Virus record (IMG/VR): IMGVR_UViG_3300013004_000148
Span: 1-27,852 of that record
DNA: 27,852 bases
Strand: one strand, 5' to 3'
Origin: a virus
In this document: piece after piece, positions 18,068 to 23,506 of the stretch
Layout: each line of letters starts with the position of its first letter
Numbering within the stretch: position 1 is the stretch's first letter
Notes under the pieces: model-generated
What the model saw: only the letters and a program-made list of their open reading frames with translations
Told to the model about the DNA's origin: nothing
The model's database searches: none
Made by a program: the position numbers and the translations under genes

Positions 18068-18211
18068 TCAACCCTTTAATAGTTGTTTGATATGTCGAGT
18101 TTTTAACTCACTTATTTCGTTCTCTAATTGTTCTACTCGTTTACTTATAGTATAGAGATAAGTAATTGATAAAACTGTTTCAATAAGTAAAATAACTGTT
18201 AATAAAATCAT
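18068..18211 (-). CDS. Tiny membrane protein with coiled coil (47 aa)
   Basis: A minus-strand frame from the ATG at 18209-18211 to the TGA at 18068-18070. Residues 2-21 are a hydrophobic helix (ILLTVILLIETVLSITYLY) and residues 24-46 a charged heptad-like helix (KRVEQLENEISELKTRHIKQ). It is the last element of the tRNA operon, 15 bases after the CAT tRNA and just before a terminator. The TM-plus-coiled-coil plan resembles many small phage inner-membrane proteins; function unknown. Its size puts it below usual ORF cutoffs, but the plan and position support it. Confidence 0.65.
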   Translation of the reverse strand: MILLTVILLIETVLSITYLYTISKRVEQLENEISELKTRHIKQLLKG

Positions 18212-18225
18212 AATAAAAAATTTAG

Positions 18226-18299
18226 TGCGCCCTCCTGGGGTCGAACCAGGTACCTACTGATTATGAGTCAGTTGCTCTAACCGAATGAGCTAAGGGCGC
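18226..18299 (-). tRNA. tRNA with CAT anticodon (Met, or Ile2 if lysidine-modified)
   Basis: A full cloverleaf on the minus strand: acceptor GCGCCCT/AGGGCGC (7 bp), D-arm GCTCATTCGGTTAGAGC, anticodon arm ACTGA-CTCATAA-TCAGT with anticodon CAT, variable loop AGGTA, T-arm CCTGG-TTCGACC-CCAGG, discriminator A. No CCA is encoded. Elongator Met and Ile2 (CAT read as ATA after lysidine modification) cannot be separated by eye. Confidence 0.93.
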
Positions 18300-18305
18300 T
18301 ATTGT

Positions 18306-18446
18306 ACTCAAGGCAGGAATCGAACCTGCACGAGCTGCCATTATAATGACCACATCTTGTTCAGATGATTTTTTACCCACGTTGTTATAACCATACGTCG
18401 CGTCTACCATCGACCAGGGCCTCCTGATCCTTTCGCCACTTGAGTG
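18306..18446 (-). tRNA. Oversized tRNA-like RNA (141 nt), Leu-like frame, anticodon unclear
   Basis: On the minus strand the ends form a perfect 7-bp acceptor stem (ACTCAAG/CTTGAGT, discriminator A), the 3' part holds a perfect T-arm (GCAGG-TTCGATT-CCTGC), and TG then GCG...CGC with GGTAGACGCG give a D-arm of leucine-tRNA type. The D-loop contains an extra 19-nt segment forming a 7-bp hairpin (GATCAGG/CCTGGTC). The anticodon stem is only 4 bp (ACGT/ACGT) with a 12-nt loop, and about 49 nt, including two more hairpins (CATCT/AGATG and CATT/AATG), precede the T-arm. It sits between two ordinary tRNAs. It may be an intron- or insertion-bearing tRNA or a tRNA mimic. The RNA identity is secure; the amino acid is not. 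Confidence 0.6.
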
Positions 18447-18450
18447 TAGA

Positions 18451-18521
18451 GCTTCTTGTAGGAATCGAACCCACTTATCCTGAGTACAAATCAGGTGCAT
18501 CACCTTTTATGCTTAAGAAGC
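18451..18521 (-). tRNA. tRNA-Thr (TGT)
   Basis: A minus-strand cloverleaf: acceptor GCTTCTT/AAGAAGC (7 bp), D-arm GCAT-AAAAGGTG-ATGC, anticodon arm CCTGA-TTTGTAC-TCAGG with anticodon TGT, short variable loop ATAA, T-arm GTGGG-TTCGATT-CCTAC (one G-U), discriminator T. No CCA is encoded. First RNA after the promoter at 18534-18566. Confidence 0.93.
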
Positions 18522-18533
18522 TTTTATATATGA

Positions 18534-18566
18534 TGAATATAATATCCATCTATTGGGGAGCCAAAC
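18534..18566 (-). promoter_or_regulatory. Host-like promoter (copy 1) for the tRNA operon
   Basis: TTTGGC (-33, 18560-18565) and TATATTCA (-7, 18534-18541) separated by exactly 18 bases, the family spacing. It lies 12 bases upstream of tRNA-Thr. Confidence 0.8.
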
Positions 18567-18576
18567 TCTTATTAAT

Positions 18577-18603
18577 AAAAAAAGCCGGGCTTAACCCGGC
18601 TTT
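18577..18603 (-). terminator. Rho-independent terminator of the holin-like gene
   Basis: A perfect 9-bp stem AAAGCCGGG/CCCGGCTTT (18581-18603) with a TTAAG-type loop, followed on the minus strand by a run of seven T. It is 26 bases beyond the stop of the gene at 18629-18904. Confidence 0.9.
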
Positions 18604-18628
18604 AAACGACTATCTATATTTTTATATA

Positions 18629-18904
18629 TTAGATATTATCCTCACCGGTATTGTTGGTATTTTCCGTTTTTTTACGTGGAGAAGAGAACTTATCCAATGT
18701 ATCAGCACCCATACCTATAGCTGTTATAATTAATACAGCGTCAACTAAATTATCAGCTGGTGAGAAATCAGCATGAGAAAATGAGTTAATAGTCATAGTT
18801 GTACTTAAAAATAAAGCACCAAGTAATGCGATTACCGGTTTAACTGAAGTTGAGCCACGTTCATCTTTAAATAAATCGATGACCCATTGTTTAAAATTCA
18901 TCAT
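18629..18904 (-). CDS. Holin-like membrane protein (91 aa)
   Basis: A short basic N-terminus (MMNFKQWVIDLFKDERG) is followed by a hydrophobic helix at about 23-41 (PVIALLGALFLSTTMTINS), a polar turn (FSHADFSPADN), a second hydrophobic helix at about 53-67 (VDAVLIITAIGMGADTL) and a charged C-terminal tail. The size, two TM helices and charged tail fit a holin or lysis-related membrane protein, and similar sequences are common in marine phages. It has its own strong terminator and, like late genes, lacks the host-like promoter; a GTATTTATAA element lies 22 bases upstream. The start may be either of the two first Met codons. No endolysin is visible in the window. Confidence 0.7.
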   Translation of the reverse strand: MMNFKQWVIDLFKDERGSTSVKPVIALLGALFLSTTMTINSFSHADFSPADNLVDAVLIITAIGMGADTLDKFSSPRKKTENTNNTGEDNI

Positions 18905-18939
18905 AGTTGTGTGTTTAAGTGTTTATTATAAATACAACA

Positions 18940-18962
18940 GAGAAAGGAGCTTTCGCTCCCTT
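18940..18962 (-). terminator. Terminator of the DUF932 gene
   Basis: A stem GGAGC/GCTCC closed by a GAAA tetraloop on the minus strand (18946-18959), followed by TTTCTCT. It is about 25 bases after the DUF932 stop. Confidence 0.75.
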
Positions 18963-18985
18963 CTTAATACTCAACCACTAACTGT

Positions 18986-19789
18986 TTAAGCAGCAAACTC
19001 AGCTGCCAACTCATACAACTTAGCATTCAAATCTAAGTCTTGTCTGAAGTTCTTAATCTTACGAGCTTTTCTTACTTTAGCTCCTGACTGGTACTCAAAC
19101 ATACCTTGAGTAATTTTCTCTTGAATCACATTAAACACACTCCACAAATCAGTACCACGATCTTCAGGTCTAGTAGCTGTGGTTAAGGCGTTATAATCAA
19201 TTGCAATGTTTTGCGCATGTTCCTCACCAAAACGTACTTGAACCGCTTTACGAGCAAACTCTAAAATTTGTTCTTGAGCTAGTTGTGTTTGTTTGAAACG
19301 ATTCATTGACTCAACTGCTAACGGTAACGCTCCTACCATTGTATTAATAACAGTTTGTAACTCATTAAAATCATATCCGTAGTGGCGAATCTTCATATTT
19401 TCAAACTCTTGAGTTGAAATTACTAAACCATTCTCACAAACCATTCGGAACAAACCAGCTGTGAATGTAAACGCATTTTTACCATCATGACTATTAGTTA
19501 ATAGAATTTGTGGAAACACATTATCACCATCAGCACCCTCAATGAACAAATCATTGTTACGGAACACTACTAAGTGTTTTTGAAAACCTTCACCTTTACG
19601 GGCGCGTACTTGTTTAGCATCCACCACACCCCATCCTAATTCTTCCATATCATCAATGATCTGTTTAGTTGAAATGTGTGAGTACTTTTGACTAGTACCT
19701 GGAGCACTTGTAGTTGTGAAAATTGAACTTGCTTTCTCTCTAATTTCAGAAGCAGTTAAAAACGTGTTGTTGTTTAAATCTAGTGGCAT
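18986..19789 (-). CDS. DUF932 family protein (267 aa)
   Basis: The central section (about 95-125) reads LTNSHDGKNAFTFTAGLFRMVCENGLVIST, quoted here as SHDGKNAFTFTAGLFR and MVCENGLVIST, which is diagnostic of the DUF932 / phage-plasmid-like protein family. Its N-terminal part contains VVDAKQVRARKGEGFQKHLV and its C-terminal part is helical and basic. DUF932 proteins are widespread on phages and plasmids, but their biochemical role is not established; some are linked to DNA metabolism. It follows the AT-hook gene by 22 bases with an AAAGGTT start context shared with it, so both belong to one operon from the promoter at 20137-20168. Confidence 0.85.
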   Translation of the reverse strand: MPLDLNNNTFLTASEIREKASSIFTTTSAPGTSQKYSHISTKQIIDDMEELGWGVVDAKQVRARKGEGFQKHLVVFRNNDLFIEGADGDNVFPQILLTNSHDGKNAFTFTAGLFRMVCENGLVISTQEFENMKIRHYGYDFNELQTVINTMVGALPLAVESMNRFKQTQLAQEQILEFARKAVQVRFGEEHAQNIAIDYNALTTATRPEDRGTDLWSVFNVIQEKITQGMFEYQSGAKVRKARKIKNFRQDLDLNAKLYELAAEFAA

Positions 19790-19811
19790 AACCTTTATTT
19801 ATTTATTTTAT

Positions 19812-20108
19812 TTATAATTCTTGAATTAGTGAACACATACGACTGATTGTGTTTCTGTATTTTTCTCTATAATCCATTCTCCATGGATCCTTATCTATAT
19901 CCTGAGCTAAAAGAACTGCCTGGTCCGCATATATCTTTAACTTCTCAGATGTTGAACCTTCAAATTCACCTTCTAAGGCATCAATTGTAGGTACAATAAA
20001 TATCTTTTGAACTGCCTTACGGCCTCTTTTTTTAGGTTCAGCTGTGCTTACTTCTAATTTAACTTCTTGTTTCTTTGTCCCGGGTGGGCGACCTCTTCTT
20101 TTTTCCAT
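19812..20108 (-). CDS. AT-hook-containing small protein (98 aa)
   Basis: The N-terminus contains KRRGRPPGTKK (residues 3-13), a canonical AT-hook (core RGRP), and KKRGRK at 27-32 is a second, partial hook. AT-hooks bind the minor groove of AT-rich DNA. Residues 55-98 are helical and acidic/basic mixed (EKLKIYADQAVLLAQDID), perhaps a partner-binding domain. It is the first gene of the operon with the DUF932 protein. A DNA-binding or nucleoid-like regulator in this AT-rich genome is plausible; not a recognised named protein. Confidence 0.8.
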   Translation of the reverse strand: MEKRRGRPPGTKKQEVKLEVSTAEPKKRGRKAVQKIFIVPTIDALEGEFEGSTSEKLKIYADQAVLLAQDIDKDPWRMDYREKYRNTISRMCSLIQEL

Positions 20109-20136
20109 AACCTTTATTTGTGTTTTTAATTATACC

Positions 20137-20168
20137 TAAATATAATATCCTTATCCTGGTGAGCCAAA
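20137..20168 (-). promoter_or_regulatory. Host-like promoter (copy 2) for AT-hook/DUF932 operon
   Basis: TTTGGC (20163-20168), 18-base spacer, TATATTTA (20137-20144). It overlaps the 3' end of the upstream 56-aa gene's flank and is 28 bases before the ATG. Confidence 0.85.
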
Positions 20169-20171
20169 CTC

Positions 20172-20342
20172 TTAACCAAAGATGATTGTTAAAGCGATAT
20201 AAAACGCAAAATTAACAGTCACATTACCTAAAAAACTAACTAGTTCCTGTTTAGCTGTTGGTTTAACTTCAGCCTTTTTATTCGCGATTACTCGAGCGAT
20301 TACTGCTGTCAAAATCAAAATTGCAATTACTGTTGTGTTCAT
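20172..20342 (-). CDS. Small two-helix membrane protein (56 aa)
   Basis: A minus-strand frame from the ATG at 20340-20342 to the TAA at 20172-20174. Residues 4-20 (TVIAILILTAVIARVIA) and 40-56 (NVTVNFAFYIALTIIFG) are hydrophobic helices joined by a charged linker (NKKAEVKPTAKQE). It has its own host-like promoter (copy 3) and ends 3 bases before the next promoter's -33 box. Family not recognised; it is below the usual ORF cutoff but well supported by promoter and topology. Confidence 0.7.
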   Translation of the reverse strand: MNTTVIAILILTAVIARVIANKKAEVKPTAKQELVSFLGNVTVNFAFYIALTIIFG

Positions 20343-20368
20343 AGTCGTTATTATTAATTATTATATAT

Positions 20369-20400
20369 TAAATATAACATCCATTCACCAGGAAGCCAAA
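20369..20400 (-). promoter_or_regulatory. Host-like promoter (copy 3) for 56-aa membrane protein
   Basis: TTTGGC (20395-20400), 18-base spacer, TATATTTA (20369-20376), 26 bases before the ATG. Confidence 0.85.
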
Positions 20401-20452
20401 CACTCACCCGGAAAGGTTACAAGAAGGTACTAGAACGTTGAAAATTAATGGA

Positions 20453-21415
20453 TTAGACGATTTCTAGAGTAACATCGTCACCTACCTCGCGAATCACCGC
20501 TAAAGCGTCCTGAGTCGCTACTACTATAGCTGGGTAGTTATCATCATCATTTAATCCAACTACTTGTATTAAACCAGCTTCTTCAATTACTTCTTCAATC
20601 GAACCAACTTGGTCAACAATTTCATCTAATTGAGTTACTTTAAGATTTGAAGTTCTCATTTCATAGATACCATAATCCCCTTTAGATAGAGATAAACCTG
20701 ATAATGCTTGTTTAATGTCGAGTAATACTTGAGGCGGTTCAGTAGATAGTATTAAGTGGTCTACTCCTATACCTTCCATCAAACTAGCATCACTTATATC
20801 TTCAGGAGTAAACGGAACAATAATTCCTCCTACTTCACCTCCAATAAAGTTACCTTGTTTTAAACCTATAGGAGCCAATTTACTAATCCATAACTTCCAG
20901 CTACCAGGATATAAGATGTTATCTGAGAAAATTGTTTTATATGCTTCTAATAACATAGTATACATCTTAACGCCTAGTCCTTTGCCGCGGTACTTCGGGC
21001 TAACATATGTTAAATGTATCTCTGCACCAGGTATGCGATATGGCTTAGTACGCCCGGAATTCGCGTTGATATATATTTTTTCTACCTCTACTTGCCCTAT
21101 AACATAATCATCTAAAGTAGTACCTTTAGTATTTACTAAATATAAAGTACCACGGTAAGTAGAAGGGACTATAAACTCATAATCACCATCAGATATAAGA
21201 GTTGTTTTCTTAAGTATCTTAGGATTGAATGTAGCACCAGGTTTTAGATCAAAGTCCTCAGAGTTAAACTTACCTCTACTTACAGTAAAGAATTCATCTT
21301 CAGGTATTTGAAAGTCTTCTAAAAATGCTATTAATACCTGTTCTAGGGTGATATTATCATCTAGGTCTCCACTACGTAGGTCTAATTCTTTAAGTAAGTC
21401 AGTGAGTTTAATCAT
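20453..21415 (-). CDS. GNAT-type acetyltransferase with possible virion-targeting N-terminus (320 aa)
   Basis: Residues about 105-165 form a GNAT core: the beta strand IPGAEIHLTYVSP, the acetyl-CoA pyrophosphate-binding loop KYRGKGLGVKMY (R/Q-x-x-G-x-G/A type) and the helix MLLEAYKTIF. The N-terminus (1-16, MIKLTDLLKELDLRSG) is a short amphipathic helix like those at the start of many phage virion proteins. The C-terminal 120 residues are a second alpha/beta region without recognised domain. The substrate is unknown; host-protein or small-molecule acetylation is possible. It has no host-like promoter; an ATATTTATAA element lies 2 bases before the ATG, as with structural genes. Confidence 0.8.
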   Translation of the reverse strand: MIKLTDLLKELDLRSGDLDDNITLEQVLIAFLEDFQIPEDEFFTVSRGKFNSEDFDLKPGATFNPKILKKTTLISDGDYEFIVPSTYRGTLYLVNTKGTTLDDYVIGQVEVEKIYINANSGRTKPYRIPGAEIHLTYVSPKYRGKGLGVKMYTMLLEAYKTIFSDNILYPGSWKLWISKLAPIGLKQGNFIGGEVGGIIVPFTPEDISDASLMEGIGVDHLILSTEPPQVLLDIKQALSGLSLSKGDYGIYEMRTSNLKVTQLDEIVDQVGSIEEVIEEAGLIQVVGLNDDDNYPAIVVATQDALAVIREVGDDVTLEIV

Positions 21416-21427
21416 GGTTATAAATAT

Positions 21428-21466
21428 TAAAAAAGTAAGAGAGGTCCATGCGTGGACCCCATCTTA
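21428..21466 (-). terminator. Terminator of the 23036-21492 operon
   Basis: An inner 6-bp stem GGTCCA/TGGACC with loop CGCA (21443-21458), an outer stem TAAGA/TCTTA, then TTACTTTTTT on the minus strand. It follows the 56-aa membrane gene by 26 bases. Confidence 0.8.
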
Positions 21467-21491
21467 TTGCACTTTAATACGTATATACGAT

Positions 21492-21662
21492 TTATAGGCT
21501 AGCTATAATAGCATCACCAATAGCATATAAAAGTGATAGTGATGACCAACCTAAGAAAAACCAAGATGTTTTATACCAAAATCCTTTTTGTTCATCTTTG
21601 TGTAAACGAATGTTGAGAGTGTGTAGGCCTGTTAGTAAGGCCCATCCAATAATTGAAATCAT
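21492..21662 (-). CDS. Small membrane protein (56 aa)
   Basis: A minus-strand frame from the ATG at 21660-21662 to the TAA at 21492-21494. Two hydrophobic segments, residues 2-13 (ISIIGWALLTGL) and 32-54 (SWFFLGWSSLSLLYAIGDAI), flank a basic loop (NIRLHKDEQKGFWYK). Its ATG follows the stop of the 80-aa gene by one base, so it is translationally linked. It is the last gene of its operon, before a strong terminator. Function unknown. Confidence 0.68.
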   Translation of the reverse strand: MISIIGWALLTGLHTLNIRLHKDEQKGFWYKTSWFFLGWSSLSLLYAIGDAIIASL

Positions 21663-21663
21663 A

Positions 21664-21906
21664 TTATTCTATTGTTAAGTTATCTTCTTGTAGCATTTCT
21701 CTAATAACGTCTCTTAGACGGTAACATACATCCATTTCTTCAGATGTTGCTTCACCTTGACCTTGTAACGCACTTCCGTATTTGTGGACACTACGTAGTT
21801 TTTGGTCTAGTTCCCAAAGTAAACTTCTATACTTGTATCCGTATAGTGCAGAGTGTATTCCTTCTGCTTCCTCAACGAGGTCAAATTCTATTGTTAATTT
21901 TGCCAT
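21664..21906 (-). CDS. Small soluble protein of unknown function (80 aa)
   Basis: The frame is open to 22020, but the upstream part is the tRNA-like RNA at 21921-22026, so I place the start at the ATG at 21904-21906 (MAKLTIEFDLVEEAEGI). The protein has a short beta strand then helices with many Glu/Arg and Leu (SLLWELDQKLRSVHKYG, VCYRLRDVIREML). No domain is recognised. It lies directly after the tRNA-like RNA and is coupled to the following membrane protein. Confidence 0.72.
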   Translation of the reverse strand: MAKLTIEFDLVEEAEGIHSALYGYKYRSLLWELDQKLRSVHKYGSALQGQGEATSEEMDVCYRLRDVIREMLQEDNLTIE

Positions 21907-21920
21907 AATTTTAATTTTAG

Positions 21921-22026
21921 TAGTCAGGACAGGAATCGAACCTGCTTCAGCTTTATCATTTTGAGTGCCATTAGCTGTTAATCTCAACCCTGGAAGGTGC
22001 CGCGCTTTCCAAAACGCCACCTGACT
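21921..22026 (-). tRNA. Oversized tRNA-like RNA (106 nt), Leu-like frame, anticodon unclear
   Basis: On the minus strand: perfect 7-bp acceptor AGTCAGG/CCTGACT, discriminator A, TG then D-arm GCG-TTTTGGAAAG-CGC, and T-arm GCAGG-TTCGATT-CCTGT (one G-U) nearly identical to that of the 141-nt RNA. The 55 nt between D-arm and T-arm do not form a standard anticodon arm: TTGAG/CTCAA encloses ATTA/TAAT, and CTCAAAA, a typical loop for anticodon CAA (Leu), is flanked by an imperfect stem. It could be a tRNA-Leu with an insertion, a decayed tRNA or a mimic. Confidence 0.55.
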
Positions 22027-22027
22027 A

Positions 22028-22246
22028 TATTACTATCAGTTCTTTAGCATTCTACTCCCTGCGGGACGGAATTGTATCTTACTTAGCCCTACGTCCTCAG
22101 TACGGGTACTAAAGTTTACTAATAGTTGCCTTTTTAAACGACGTCGAGAAGGCTAACTCTATCTCCTATACGATGAGAACAGTTACTTGAGCTTATGTCA
22201 GAGGCTTACTGTGTTTTACGATCCCCTCGCGAGCGGGGCTAATTTT
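22028..22246 (-). ncRNA. Structured non-coding stretch between small membrane gene and tRNA-like RNA
   Basis: About 220 bases with no usable ORF on the minus strand. It is richer in GC than its surroundings and full of potential hairpins: CCCC/GGGG right after the upstream stop codon (22223-22240), TAACT/AGTTA enclosing TCTC/GAGA, GCCTT/AAGGC around the palindrome CGACGTCG, and CCC-TAC/GTA-GGG (bulged). It lies inside an operon, directly 5' of a tRNA-like RNA. I recognise no known RNA family. Transcription from the plus strand is also possible, since the GC hairpin is followed by TTTTTT on that strand. Confidence 0.4.
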
Positions 22247-22390
22247 TTAATCTTTACAACATTTACATTTGCCTCTACCGGCGTGGCCCTTCATTTTATC
22301 TTTAGGCATCCATACCCCAATATATACTATAAACGCTATTGCTAGTCCTAGTAAGGCAAACAATATACCATAACCTATTTGATCCATCAT
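22247..22390 (-). CDS. Tiny one-TM protein with Cys-rich basic tail (47 aa)
   Basis: A minus-strand frame from the ATG at 22388-22390 to the TAA at 22247-22249. Residues 5-27 are a hydrophobic helix (IGYGILFALLGLAIAFIVYI), followed by a basic tail with CKCC near the end. The start overlaps the previous stop as ATGA (a second Met follows at once). The CKCC cluster could bind metal or be lipidated, which is not shown. Function unknown; supported by coupling and topology. Confidence 0.65.
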   Translation of the reverse strand: MMDQIGYGILFALLGLAIAFIVYIGVWMPKDKMKGHAGRGKCKCCKD

Positions 22391-22560
22391 TGTGCTTCTA
22401 TATGATTATAAATTAATTTCATTACCCAAGCGTTCTCAAGCTCATGTATACCACATATAAGACTTGCTTTTTCTTCGGTATCATAGTATTTTATAGTACC
22501 ATTTTCATCCTTCATAAAATCCATATTTCTTAGATCTATGATTACATACTTACCTTCCAT
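22387..22560 (-). CDS. Small soluble protein (57 aa)
   Basis: A minus-strand frame from the ATG at 22558-22560 to the TGA at 22387-22389, starting 3 bases after the preceding stop and ending in an ATGA overlap with the 47-aa membrane protein. It begins MEGKYVIIDLRNMDFMKDEN, then YYDTEEKASLICGIHELENAW, quoted as two parts: YYDTEEKASL and ICGIHELENAW. The alternating pattern suggests one beta hairpin and one helix. No family recognised. Confidence 0.68.
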   Translation of the reverse strand: MEGKYVIIDLRNMDFMKDENGTIKYYDTEEKASLICGIHELENAWVMKLIYNHIEAQ

Positions 22561-22563
22561 AAT

Positions 22564-22767
22564 TTAAAGATTTTCAATTTCTTGTTTTACTTCGTTCCAA
22601 TAAGTTACTTCGGCTTGTGAATCATTGTAAAATGACGCTACTTTTAATATCTCATCTACTGCTATCAAAGCGCATTCTTTAGCCATTTCATATTCTATTA
22701 CGCTTCCACCTGCTATCCAATTGAACATTTTGTTTACTAACTGTTCTGCTTTTTCTTTTGCTTCCAT
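22564..22767 (-). CDS. Small helical protein (67 aa)
   Basis: 67 residues, nearly all helical: EKAEQLVNKMFNWI, then EYEMAKECALIAVDEILKVA and a C-terminal YWNEVKQEIENL. Similar small helical proteins are frequent in Bacteroidota phages and prophages, but none is characterised that I recall. It starts 11 bases after the 85-aa gene and is followed after 3 bases by the next gene, within one operon from promoter copy 4. Confidence 0.72.
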   Translation of the reverse strand: MEAKEKAEQLVNKMFNWIAGGSVIEYEMAKECALIAVDEILKVASFYNDSQAEVTYWNEVKQEIENL

Positions 22768-22778
22768 AATTATTTAGT

Positions 22779-23036
22779 TTAAAATCGTGCTAAAGGATCT
22801 GAAGTGATGATGCCACCATCTTTTTCACCTCGTGAAGTTAACATTTGTTCCTGTGGTATTACTTCGACTATAACGCCGTTAGCAGTGAATTTACCACCCT
22901 GCTTTAGCAACTTCGTGAACAGCGTTGCGTGCTTAGGTTCCCATGTTTTACTCGCTTCTACTACCACTGCTTTGTCTACTACCTTACCATCAAATTTGAT
23001 AGTAATGCCTTTTCTAATTGCTCTTGATGAAATCAT
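22779..23036 (-). CDS. Small protein of unknown function (85 aa)
   Basis: First gene of the operon driven by promoter copy 4. The N-terminal part has short beta segments (KGITIKFDGKVVDKAVVVEA), the middle a helix HATLFTKLLKQGGKF, then another beta segment ANGVIVEVIP and a Gly-rich end. No domain recognised. The start is the ATG at 23034-23036 with an A-rich leader (AAAATAAAAACATATG). Confidence 0.72.
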   Translation of the reverse strand: MISSRAIRKGITIKFDGKVVDKAVVVEASKTWEPKHATLFTKLLKQGGKFTANGVIVEVIPQEQMLTSRGEKDGGIITSDPLARF

Positions 23037-23054
23037 ATGTTTTTATTTTATATA

Positions 23055-23086
23055 TGAATATACGTATATACTCACTCGATGCCAAA
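23055..23086 (-). promoter_or_regulatory. Host-like promoter (copy 4) for the 23036-21492 operon
   Basis: TTTGGC (23081-23086), 18-base spacer, TATATTCA (23055-23062). The spacer is the most diverged of the family (TATATACG in place of GGATGT), but the spacing is kept. Confidence 0.75.
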
Positions 23087-23341
23087 CTTTTTGTTAAAGG
23101 AGTTTTTTCATTTCTTGCGATTTTTGATTGAAGGAGTTAGTTTGGAAATTGGGGTGTGGTTGTGGGTAATATATATGTATATACAAATCGGCGCGTAAAG
23201 ATCGTTTATGATCTGAAGGTTAATCCATTCCCAGGAGTTTCAGGACTACCGGGTATATGGATATCAACGCGCATGGTAGCGCTTACGTTGTACTGTATAT
23301 GTACATACCGTGTACACGCGCACTCCCGCGACACAGGAGGA
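23087..23341. other. Gene-poor, GC-richer intergenic stretch
   Basis: About 255 bases without a convincing gene. The minus strand holds only a 22-codon frame (MRVDIHIPGSPETPGN..., about 23205-23273). Visible structure: two AAGGAGTT copies on the plus strand (about 23096 and 23133), the alternating run GTAATATATATGTATATAC, and a CTCC/GGAG hairpin at about 23324-23340 beyond the 54-aa gene's stop. An 87-codon plus-strand frame crosses it but also overlaps the 54-aa gene and has no family character. Confidence 0.5.
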
Positions 23342-23506
23342 TCAAGCGTGGTCAGAAATGTAAACCACCTCTTCACTAGTCAGCGACACATGAATTTCAT
23401 CGGCGATCGTCTTCACTAGGTTAGGTGACAGTTCACCATGTGGCACTTGCTGGCGATGGACCTCCATCATCACTAGTGCGGCGTTGTAGCTCATCGTTGT
23501 CATCAT
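23342..23506 (-). CDS. Small protein of unknown function (54 aa)
   Basis: A minus-strand frame from the ATG at 23504-23506 to the TGA at 23342-23344. It overlaps the preceding stop as ATGA, and in-frame Met codons follow at 23503 and 23494, so the exact start is uncertain. It reads ...SYNAALVMMEVHRQQVPHG, then ELSPNLVKTIADEIHVSLTS, a helix-turn-helix-like helical plan without recognised family. GC content is higher than in the structural region. Confidence 0.58.
   Translation of the reverse strand: MMTTMSYNAALVMMEVHRQQVPHGELSPNLVKTIADEIHVSLTSEEVVYISDHA

Noticed and set aside
18306-18446. A tmRNA in the tRNA operon
   Set aside because: It is far too short for tmRNA and has no tag frame; the D-arm is of normal tRNA type.
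18261-18503. 80-codon minus-strand frame across the tRNA cluster
   Set aside because: It runs through three RNA genes with perfect acceptor stems and T-arms; the coding appearance is incidental.
18440-18733. 97-codon plus-strand frame
   Set aside because: It covers tRNA-Thr, a promoter, a terminator and the end of the holin-like gene on the other strand.
21907-22020. N-terminal extension of the 80-aa protein
   Set aside because: The extra codons are the tRNA-like RNA; the ATG at 21904-21906 gives a normal protein start.
21921-22246. A tmRNA spanning the structured stretch and the tRNA-like RNA
   Set aside because: The acceptor stem closes at 22020-22026, not at the far end, and there is no tag reading frame ending in AA-type residues.
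23150-23200. Possible plus-strand promoter (TTTGG followed by TAATATAT)
   Set aside because: The spacing and -7 box do not match the invariant family, and no gene follows.
23156-23419. 87-codon plus-strand frame in the gene-poor stretch
   Set aside because: It overlaps the 54-aa minus-strand gene, is the only plus-strand candidate, lacks domain character and has no convincing promoter.
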